DNA of 18,982 nt from Myxococcota bacterium (lineage in GTDB: Bacteria > Myxococcota_A > Polyangia > HGW-17). The notes under the pieces are model-generated. The model was not told the DNA's origin, searched no databases, and saw only the letters and a program-made list of their open reading frames with translations. Both the position numbers and the translations under genes were made by a program. How positions within the stretch are numbered: position 1 is the stretch's first letter; every line of letters begins with the position of its first letter. Shown one piece after another: positions 1 to 6,717 of this stretch. The stretch spans positions 1-18,982 of the forward strand of contig JAHJLU010000178.1 in assembly GCA_018821745.1 (NCBI GenBank), given 5' to 3'.

Positions 1-1483
1 CGCTCATGGACATGAGATCATTGACATTCATATTTTTCATCTGCTTGATCTGGGAGAGCTGCTTGAACCCGGGAATCTTACTGAGGAGCCCCTGATTCTG
101 GCCAAGTTGAGCCATGAGATTTTTCATGGTCAAAAACCTGGAGAGCAGATCCATCACGTCCTGGGTTTGGCGGCCCGAGCCCTTGGCGATACGGGTGATC
201 CGGGACATGTTGTACTCCATGGGGACTCCCTTTTTCTTTCGCCACTTGGGAACGTTCTGATATTTCTCTGGAACATCAAAGAGAACATCGGGAAAATTAC
301 GCTCCTTATTGGTCATGGAGTGGATAATGGCCTCAATTTTGACCAACTCGCTGTCATCGAGGTTTACCTCATCGGGGAGACCATTGGGGAAGAAGGGGAG
401 CTTCTCCATGAGGTCCTTGAGGGACCCCATTTTTTTGATGGCCTTAATCTGCTCGAGGAAGTCCGTCATATTGAACTTGCCCATGAGCATTTTTTCCGCG
501 TCTTTTTCCGCCTTCTCCGCGTCCACAACCTCTTCGAAATCCTGGACGAGACCGACCACGTCACCCATACCCAAAATGCGGGAGGCCATGCCCTCCGGCC
601 GGAACTCCTCAAGACGGTCGAGGGATTCTCCCATACCAAGGAATTTGATGGGTTTCCCCGTCACAGCTTTGACAGAGAGGGCGGAACCACCGCGGGCATC
701 ACCGTCGAGTTTAGTGAGAATGGACCCCGCCAGTTCCAGTTTTTTGTCAAAGGCGGTGGCTGTCTTTACGGCGTCCTGACCGATCATGGCGTCGATCACC
801 AGGAAGATATTGTCGGGGGCTACCCGCTTGCGTATCTGTACGAGCTCCTCCATGAGGACTTCATCGATGGCCAGACGGCCGGCGGTATCGAAGATACAGA
901 GGTCACGACCGTGGGATTTGGCGTACTCCACTGCACGCTCGCAGATCCCGGGAGGATCCTTGCTGTCATCGCTGTAGACAGGATATCCGAGTCTGTTTCC
1001 CAATACTTTGAGCTGTTCTATGGCGGCGGGTCGGTACACGTCCGCGGCTACCAGCAGCGGTTTTTTGTTGTGCTTCTTCTCCAGGTAGCGGGCCAGTTTG
1101 GCCGTGGTGGTGGTCTTGCCGGAGCCCTGCAGACCCACCATCATGATGGTGGAGATGCCGCGCGGGGGCAGATCGATGGAGCTGTCCACGGGCCCCATGA
1201 GATCAACCAGTTGATCAAAACAGGACTTGATGAAGAGCTCGCCGATGGAGACAGCTTTTTGCCCGAATTTGGCAGACTTCAGTTTGAGGGTGACTTCCTG
1301 GCCCAGAAGCTCTTCTTTCACTGTATCAAGGAAGGTTTTAGTGACCTTGAAATCCACATCGGCTTCCAAAAGGGCCATGCGAACATCCCGTAGGGCCTCT
1401 TTAACATTGCTTTCAGTAAATTCGCCCATCCCCGATAATTTCTGCCGGGCATTGCGAAATCCTCTGGTCAAAGTATCAAGCAT
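1..1483 (-). CDS. ffh: Signal recognition particle GTPase Ffh (SRP54), 3' end cut off by the window
   Basis: This is the protein subunit of the signal recognition particle. It binds 4.5S RNA and the signal sequences of nascent membrane and secreted proteins, and delivers ribosomes to FtsY. My reading of the minus strand gives 494 codons with no stop before the window edge. The N-terminal helical segment is followed by the NG GTPase domain: P-loop GLQGSGKTTTTAK from residue 117, DTAGR at 199-203, and TKLDGDARGG from 257. The methionine-rich M domain carries the SRP RNA-binding motif RITRIAKGSG at 428-437 and then many Met residues. The ATG at 1483 has an AGGA 9 bases upstream. E. coli Ffh has about 453 residues, so this one carries an extended C-terminus (LLSKIPGFKQL and beyond). 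Such a tail is familiar from related lineages, from memory. Identification is firm; only the end is missing. Confidence 0.97.
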   Translation of the reverse strand, partial: MLDTLTRGFRNARQKLSGMGEFTESNVKEALRDVRMALLEADVDFKVTKTFLDTVKEELLGQEVTLKLKSAKFGQKAVSIGELFIKSCFDQLVDLMGPVDSSIDLPPRGISTIMMVGLQGSGKTTTTAKLARYLEKKHNKKPLLVAADVYRPAAIEQLKVLGNRLGYPVYSDDSKDPPGICERAVEYAKSHGRDLCIFDTAGRLAIDEVLMEELVQIRKRVAPDNIFLVIDAMIGQDAVKTATAFDKKLELAGSILTKLDGDARGGSALSVKAVTGKPIKFLGMGESLDRLEEFRPEGMASRILGMGDVVGLVQDFEEVVDAEKAEKDAEKMLMGKFNMTDFLEQIKAIKKMGSLKDLMEKLPFFPNGLPDEVNLDDSELVKIEAIIHSMTNKERNFPDVLFDVPEKYQNVPKWRKKKGVPMEYNMSRITRIAKGSGRQTQDVMDLLSRFLTMKNLMAQLGQNQGLLSKIPGFKQLSQIKQMKNMNVNDLMSMS

Positions 1484-1606
1484 GATTCGTATCCTGATTT
1501 TTCTGGACGCCAAAGCGTCGGGTAACAAACATCGTGGTTCGGGATGGAAACCTATTCCATATCCCCTCTTCTTTCAAGGGTAAATCTGCATCAACCGGGT
1601 ACGATT

Positions 1607-2656
1607 TTACAGGTTATTTTCGATAAAATAGATGAGAAGAAGCTCTTCAGCGGTCTGCTTGGGGCCTGGGGCTTTGGCGATAAAGCGCGCCTGAGCCTCC
1701 AGCTTTCGCTTGGTGAAGAATCGATAAATTCCCAGCGCCTTCTCCCTCATGGTAGTGTCGCCACCTTTGCGCAGGCCCATGGATGTCAGGTCCATTCCCG
1801 AGGTGGTGACCACACCCTTTGTTCTTCGCTCCCGATCTTTTCCCGCCAGCTCTTCATACGTGGCACCAAAAAGAAATTCACGGAAGGCACCGCGCACCTC
1901 TTCGTCTTCCGCATGCTCGGCGAAGAAATCCAGGAAATAATGGGTCGCTCCATGGATCTGCATGTCAAACATCTCCTGAATTCCCATCATGGTGCCCATG
2001 ACCACCTTGGCCTCTTTACGGGCGTTCCAGATTGACTCCATGAGGGGGGCAAAATTTCTCATGGCGTGGATGGTGTTGTCTTCCCACAGACGGGCCAGAT
2101 AGTTAACCGACTTCTCTCTGATGGTTCGATCCACCGCCCCGTTGGTTGCCACGGAGACAAGAAGTTCTGCGGTCATGCGGTTGTAGACCCGTGCAGAGAG
2201 ATGTTTCTCCACGGATTTCAGAAAACCAATCCCCATCTCCGTGTGATCAAAGACCCGCTCAATACCGAAACTGAGAAATCCCCAGAAACTGATCTCCAGA
2301 TCTATGAGGGCTTTCCCGAAAATGGTGCGCGAGGGAAGCCGGAGTTCAAAATCGTGGGGGTTAAAGAGGACAATTTCCTTGAAAATACCGGAGAGTCCAC
2401 CCTCTTCATTCTGGGCAAATCCCCCCATGGCAGATCCCGGCTCGGGCATGTCCAGGGCAAGGGCGTGGAAGCGCAGGATACGGTTCAGTTTTTCGACGAT
2501 GACATTGACGTAGACCGAATAACTGTCGTCGTCTGAGGAGGCGAGGGCTTCGAGGATATCTTCCACAAGCTCGTATTCCTCCATGGTGAAGGGCCCAACG
2601 CTCCCCCGTTCCTCCGATGGCGGATCCTCCGGAGGTAAATGAGTATTGTTTTCCAT
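1607..2656 (-). CDS. Hypothetical helical cytoplasmic protein, 349 aa
   Basis: I do not recognise this protein. It has no signal peptide, no convincing membrane segment and no nucleotide-binding motif. The composition suggests mostly alpha-helix: an acidic N-terminus (MENNTHLPPEDPPSEERG), then amphipathic helices rich in Glu, Phe, Met and Leu, and a C-terminus ending IYFIENNL. It starts 25 bases after the stop of the barrel-protein gene on the same strand, so the two may share a transcript. The start has only a weak GAG-type ribosome-binding site. The ffh start lies 123 bases downstream. The product could be a helical-repeat scaffold, but nothing in the sequence decides that. The reading frame itself is convincing: it is long, and its codon use resembles that of its neighbours. 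Confidence 0.8.
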   Translation of the reverse strand: MENNTHLPPEDPPSEERGSVGPFTMEEYELVEDILEALASSDDDSYSVYVNVIVEKLNRILRFHALALDMPEPGSAMGGFAQNEEGGLSGIFKEIVLFNPHDFELRLPSRTIFGKALIDLEISFWGFLSFGIERVFDHTEMGIGFLKSVEKHLSARVYNRMTAELLVSVATNGAVDRTIREKSVNYLARLWEDNTIHAMRNFAPLMESIWNARKEAKVVMGTMMGIQEMFDMQIHGATHYFLDFFAEHAEDEEVRGAFREFLFGATYEELAGKDRERRTKGVVTTSGMDLTSMGLRKGGDTTMREKALGIYRFFTKRKLEAQARFIAKAPGPKQTAEELLLIYFIENNL

Positions 2657-2681
2657 GTGTGACTCGCTTTAAGTCAGGGGA

Positions 2682-3992
2682 TTAGTAGATGTACCGTCCA
2701 CCGAGGGCAAAGGACATGTATTGATCCACGGCTCCGTTTGCGTTGCGGGTTCCCGCGTCGTTGAAGGAAAAGGAAAAGCGGTTGAATTCAAACGAGGCGG
2801 TGATTTCCACATTGGGCATAACGCGGTATCCCACCAGACCGGCAAACTTGAGGCCGAAGAGGCTGGCTTCACCATAGTAATCAGCGGAGACAATTTCTCC
2901 GGCGTCAAGGGGAAGGAGCATGGAGAGGGAACCTTCTATGAGGACCTTGGAGACGACGTTGAGGCGGGCAAAGGCTCCCAGTTCGAACATGGAGTAGGAG
3001 ACGCCGGGTACATCGATGACATCGTTGGTGTCAAAGGTCCAGGCGCGGCTCTGGTATCCCAGTTTTCCGCCGATGACGATATCGGAGGTGAGTTTGTGCC
3101 GGTATCGAATATCAAGGGCAAAATCAAGGATGAATGTGTTTATTTTTTCATCTTTGTTGTCATAGGCGTAGGTCTTGAAGACCGGCATATAGAAGGTCTT
3201 CAGGCCAATACCGATGTTGGCCAGGGGACCCTCTTTCCCGGCGAGCATCATGGGATATACTTCCACATCGAAGATAGGAGCAAAACTGGGACCCGCGGTT
3301 TTGTAATAGGGCTCGGATGCGGGATCAAAGTCCAGTGTGCGGGTAAAGAACCCAAAAGCGAGGCCAGCTCTCAATGCAGGGAGCTTGTATTCAACATCGG
3401 TGACGATTTTCTTTTTTCTGTCGACGATGGGAGTCTTGATGACCTCAAGGGGTTTTTCGTCTTCAATAGGCTGCTTGATGGCAGGATCCTTCTCCACCAC
3501 TTTTTCGATTTTGGGTGCCTCGTATTCCTTGAGCGATTCGATGGACTGCAGGGTGGCCATGGCGATCTGTTCCAACTGCTTTTGCGTGGGAATCCGTCGA
3601 TTGAAGGTAAACTCTTTTTCCAGGGCGGGGAGACCATCTTTCCAGTTGTACACGATGACCGTGTAGGAATACTTGCGGCGTTTACGCTCTGCTTTCCCCC
3701 CCACGAAAACGGTAATGCCGAATTTGCCGCACAGTTCCTTGATTTGGGCAGTCGAGAGGTTCTTGAAATCGATCTTGCCCTCGTCCTGCTTCATACTTTT
3801 TTTGGTGATGTAGTCATAATTCCCCTTCAGCAGGGTCTTGATGAAATTACGGACCTTTTTACCACCGGCTTTATTGGCTTTGGTATTGAAGGGGAGCAAC
3901 ACTACCTTTTTCTTGGCCTGAGCCAGAGAAACACCAGTTATGCTTCCGATCAGTGTTAACAGAAGGAAATTAAAAATAATTTTTTTCATCAT
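2682..3992 (-). CDS. Outer-membrane beta-barrel protein with a TolB/FlgO-like N-terminal domain
   Basis: This is an exported 436-residue protein. A signal peptide (MMKKIIFNFLLLTLIGSITG, cut after AQA at residues 24-26) precedes a basic domain at about 27-155. Its pattern 'KKVVLLPFNT ... ITVFVGG ... YSYTVIVYNWKDG' resembles the TolB N-terminal / FlgO alpha-beta fold found in periplasmic proteins. A Glu/Lys/Pro linker (about 156-205) then leads to about 230 residues of alternating hydrophobic and polar strands with Gly and aromatic residues. The protein ends GGRYIY, with the aromatic C-terminal residue typical of outer-membrane barrels. A longer frame opens at 4019, but AGGAAGG lies 8 bases before the ATGATG at 3992, which also begins a proper signal peptide. 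The gene has its own strong promoter at 4030-4058. I infer an outer-membrane barrel with a periplasmic head; its ligand is unknown. Confidence 0.82.
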   Translation of the reverse strand: MMKKIIFNFLLLTLIGSITGVSLAQAKKKVVLLPFNTKANKAGGKKVRNFIKTLLKGNYDYITKKSMKQDEGKIDFKNLSTAQIKELCGKFGITVFVGGKAERKRRKYSYTVIVYNWKDGLPALEKEFTFNRRIPTQKQLEQIAMATLQSIESLKEYEAPKIEKVVEKDPAIKQPIEDEKPLEVIKTPIVDRKKKIVTDVEYKLPALRAGLAFGFFTRTLDFDPASEPYYKTAGPSFAPIFDVEVYPMMLAGKEGPLANIGIGLKTFYMPVFKTYAYDNKDEKINTFILDFALDIRYRHKLTSDIVIGGKLGYQSRAWTFDTNDVIDVPGVSYSMFELGAFARLNVVSKVLIEGSLSMLLPLDAGEIVSADYYGEASLFGLKFAGLVGYRVMPNVEITASFEFNRFSFSFNDAGTRNANGAVDQYMSFALGGRYIY

Positions 3993-4029
3993 GGGGAGTA
4001 CCTTCCTGATTGAAATCATTCAGGGCAAA

Positions 4030-4058
4030 ATAATATCCAATTTGGGGTCATTTAGCAA
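4030..4058 (-). promoter_or_regulatory. Sigma-70-like promoter of the barrel-protein gene
   Basis: On the minus strand TTGCTA (4058-4053) is followed by a 17-base spacer and TATTAT (4035-4030). Transcription would start near 4023, giving a leader of about 30 bases that holds the AGGAAGG ribosome-binding site. The -35 box begins only 6 bases after the stop codon of the upstream lipoprotein gene, so the barrel gene probably has its own transcript. This was read by eye and not tested. Confidence 0.55.
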
Positions 4059-4063
4059 GGTGA

Positions 4064-6604
4064 TTAGTTTGTGAGGACTATCACATCGTCAATGAACATT
4101 CCCGAGTATTCAATAATGTCATCTGAATGGAAACACCATCGGGCCCTGATGGAATTGCCCACATAGGGAGTGAGCGAGACCTCATAGGGAGTCCAGGTGG
4201 TGTTTTGCCCTGTCCAGCACGGGGTGCCCTCACAATCATCCTGATAGGCAGGGAGTGTCGGGTTTACCGTGGACCATGTGCCGCTCCCCTGCTGGATTTG
4301 CAGGATGGTTCCATCGTACCCGGATTCTGAATCCATCCAGACGAAGAAGCGCAGGAGCGCGCTGGTCGCGGCAGTAAGATTGATGCTGGTTGTGGTCACA
4401 CAATCGGAGGTAAATTCGCAGTACGTGTCATAGTCACTGGTCATGTTTGTGCCCACGCAGTAGGGAGCGGAATGGCAACTGGAAGGACCGCCACCCGCAG
4501 GCGTCCCGATTTCCCAACATGAGCCGGAGACAGACCATCCTGCGGGTGTGCTGGCTGATACAAAATCTTCGAACAGCGCCGATTCCAGGACTTCAAGATC
4601 GAAACTGCGGGAGGTGGAGTTGGTGGGATTCTGGTTATCTACCACATTGATGGTGAAGTTGTAAGATCCCACGTTGGTAGTGGTCGGATTTCCGCTGATG
4701 GTTCCTGTGGAGACATCAAGAGAAAGGAAGGAGGGGAGGGTTCCACCGTGGCTGAAGGTAAAATCGCCACTGCCCCCCCACACCTGAAGCTCACGGGAGT
4801 ATGGATTGCTGGTGGAGGCGTAGCCCAGGTTCCCGGGGGTGGAAAAGGTAACGGGGATCTGTGCGCCCTCAACGACCATGACATTGTCGAGGTAGAGACC
4901 GGCCACGTCGTAATAGTGGTCAAAGGCGGCGCTGAAGCGAAACTGGACAGCCGAGTTGCCTGCCAGAGTCTGGATGTTGCCGATATAGGGGCTCCACTGG
5001 TTTGCGCCGGAGAACATCTCGTAGGCGCCGGTTCCGTTGTAGGATGGGTCCATGCTGCTCAGGGGCTGCCAGGTGACCCCGTTGAGGGAGTATTCCACCT
5101 TCCACTCATCGTAGTAATAAGAATCCGTTTCAAAGTCCATGTAGGCCCAGAAATAGAGAACAGGGGAGGTGGCTCCGCCAAGATCTATGGGTGGTGTGAC
5201 CACATAGGCCTGGTTCATGTTGGAGTTGTCCGGGGCGAAGCCGTGGATGATGGTTCCCAGGCATCCCGAGCCTGACTGGGCGGAGGCAGGTCCTGCCGTG
5301 GTTGGAGTGCCCCACTCGAAGGGGTAGTTAATGCTCCAGCCCGTGGGGGGCAGGACATCATCGAAGGTCTCGTTGAAATACCAGACGCGGTTGGAACAGC
5401 CGCTCACATTGTATTGACAGTTGGCCCCGCAGAAGGCGAGCCCGGCGGTGAATCCCAGGGACTGGCAGGTTGCCCCGTTCATGTCTTCCAGATCGCACTC
5501 CTCGCCATACTCTTTTGTGCCGTTGCCGCAGAGGGGACCGGGACCGGTGCAGCCATCGAAATCAAAGGTACACCAGTCGGTACAGGCAATGTTTCCACCG
5601 GTATATCCGAAGTCCGCGCAGGTTCTGCCATTGAATTCATTTGTGTCACAGAACTCACCTTGCTGCAGGAGACCATTCCCGCAGGCCGGGCAGCAATCAA
5701 TCTGACACACCTGACAGCTCTCCCCTTCAGCCACATCACAGCTCTGGTCGCCGCATACATATTCATTGACACAGGAGGGAGAGCAGCCATCGTGGGGGAT
5801 CTGGTTGCCGTCGTCACACTCTTCTCCTATTTCCAGCAGGCCATTACCGCACACGGAGGTGTTGTCTTCGTCGGTGCACCCGCGGGAGCATCCATCGCCG
5901 GAGGTGTTGTTGCCGTCATCGCAGGTCTCACCGTCATCAAGTTGATTGTTGCCACAGTCGGGACAACAGTCTGAAGGACAGTGTTCGCAGGTCTCTCCCA
6001 CCTCCACCGAGCAGTTGCCGTCCCCGCAGGCAAACTCGATGAAGCAGTCACGGGAGCATCCGTCTCCGTTGATGCCATTGCCGTCATCGCACTGTTCGGG
6101 AGGCGTGATGACGCCGTCTCCGCAGCCTGTCTCCATCATGCAGGTGGAGCTGCAGCCGTCGCCATCGGTGGTGTTGCCGTCGTCGCAGCCCTCGGTATAT
6201 TCGTGGATGCCGTTGCCGCAAACCGCCAGGGTATTCTCCATGCGACAGTCACCATCACATCCGTCGCCGGAGTCAATGTTGTCATCATCACACTCTTCGC
6301 CCAGCTCCAGAATTCCATTCCCGCAGCCTGTTTCAATGGTGCAGTTTCGGCTGCAGCCATCGTCGCTCACAATGTTGCCGTCATCGCACTCTTCACCGGG
6401 CTCCACCACGCCGTTGCCGCAGAAGGGCTCTATCTGGCACAGTTCATTGCAGCCGTCGTGGGACAGAGTGTTGCCGTCGTCACACTGTTCGCCGGGATCC
6501 ACGGTCCCGTTGCCGCACAGGGCTGTGTTGACGATCTCCTTTTTCGGTTCGACACATCCGGTCAGGATAAAAATACACGCAGTAATGCATGCCAAGCGCA
6601 TCAT
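4064..6604 (-). CDS. Giant cysteine-rich repeat lipoprotein, copy 2 (846 aa)
   Basis: This is a predicted surface lipoprotein. The signal peptide MMRLACITACIFILTGC ends in lipobox LTGC, lipidated at Cys17. Residues 30-403 hold 11 cysteine-rich repeats of the Myxococcus disulfide / DUF4215 type (CGNG...GEECDDGN...DGC...C). After these come a jelly-roll 'W..P...GS.C.GT...PPIDL...VLYFWA' domain of the MAM / choice-of-anchor type (about 405-580), a putative Ig/cadherin-like domain (about 586-673, GGSGDFTFS...TGTISGNPT), and a second jelly-roll ending FIDDVIVLTN. There is no C-terminal membrane anchor. The frame opens at 6616, but GGAGG lies ahead of the ATGATG at 6604, which gives a clean signal peptide. 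It is a tandem paralogue of the next gene upstream, 113 bases away. I infer adhesion or surface binding; no catalytic residues are visible. Confidence 0.9.
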   Translation of the reverse strand: MMRLACITACIFILTGCVEPKKEIVNTALCGNGTVDPGEQCDDGNTLSHDGCNELCQIEPFCGNGVVEPGEECDDGNIVSDDGCSRNCTIETGCGNGILELGEECDDDNIDSGDGCDGDCRMENTLAVCGNGIHEYTEGCDDGNTTDGDGCSSTCMMETGCGDGVITPPEQCDDGNGINGDGCSRDCFIEFACGDGNCSVEVGETCEHCPSDCCPDCGNNQLDDGETCDDGNNTSGDGCSRGCTDEDNTSVCGNGLLEIGEECDDGNQIPHDGCSPSCVNEYVCGDQSCDVAEGESCQVCQIDCCPACGNGLLQQGEFCDTNEFNGRTCADFGYTGGNIACTDWCTFDFDGCTGPGPLCGNGTKEYGEECDLEDMNGATCQSLGFTAGLAFCGANCQYNVSGCSNRVWYFNETFDDVLPPTGWSINYPFEWGTPTTAGPASAQSGSGCLGTIIHGFAPDNSNMNQAYVVTPPIDLGGATSPVLYFWAYMDFETDSYYYDEWKVEYSLNGVTWQPLSSMDPSYNGTGAYEMFSGANQWSPYIGNIQTLAGNSAVQFRFSAAFDHYYDVAGLYLDNVMVVEGAQIPVTFSTPGNLGYASTSNPYSRELQVWGGSGDFTFSHGGTLPSFLSLDVSTGTISGNPTTTNVGSYNFTINVVDNQNPTNSTSRSFDLEVLESALFEDFVSASTPAGWSVSGSCWEIGTPAGGGPSSCHSAPYCVGTNMTSDYDTYCEFTSDCVTTTSINLTAATSALLRFFVWMDSESGYDGTILQIQQGSGTWSTVNPTLPAYQDDCEGTPCWTGQNTTWTPYEVSLTPYVGNSIRARWCFHSDDIIEYSGMFIDDVIVLTN
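5396..6517 (-). repeat. Eleven cysteine-rich repeats encoded in copy 2
   Basis: The order in the protein is five canonical repeats (GEECDDGN...DGC type), one short repeat of the CGDGNC...GETCEHCPSDCCP type, two canonical, another short one (VCGDQSC...CQIDCCP), and two long variants with CDTNEFNGRTC...C and CDLEDMNGATC...C. The Cys spacing suggests each canonical unit makes its own two disulfides. The tandem DNA repeats also leave long stop-free antisense frames here, which are not genes. Confidence 0.85.
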
Positions 6605-6676
6605 TAAGTCCTCCATACGTTGCAGTGAGTCACATCAACAGTTGGTGATTGACACGCCCACTATGAAACCCCGAGC

Positions 6677-6705
6677 ATATTATGGTGAATGAAAAGGAAA
6701 AACAA
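6677..6705 (-). promoter_or_regulatory. Weak candidate promoter of the copy 2 lipoprotein gene
   Basis: On the minus strand TTGTTT (6705-6700), a 17-base spacer and TAATAT (6682-6677) lie in the 113-base gap between the two giant lipoprotein genes. The match is poor (3 or 4 of 6 in each box), and transcription could instead come through from the upstream copy. The leader would be about 65-70 bases. Confidence 0.25.
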
Positions 6706-6717
6706 CGAAAAGCGGTA

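Noticed and set aside
107..1393. 428-codon plus-strand open frame opposite ffh
   Set aside because: The minus strand encodes all the GTPase and M-domain motifs of Ffh; the plus-strand frame is a long antisense shadow with no recognisable protein.
1506..1519. GACGC-CAAA-GCGTC hairpin just upstream of ffh
   Set aside because: Only five base pairs and no T-run on either side; too short for a confident terminator or attenuator.
2721..3959. 412-codon plus-strand open frame opposite the barrel-protein gene
   Set aside because: The minus strand has a ribosome-binding site, a promoter, a signal peptide and a barrel ending; the antisense frame has none of these.
6629..6653. Imperfect dyad (GTCA ... 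CAACAGTTG ... TGAC) upstream of the second giant lipoprotein
   Set aside because: The arms are out of register by one or two bases and the perfect core has only four-base arms; too weak to call an operator.
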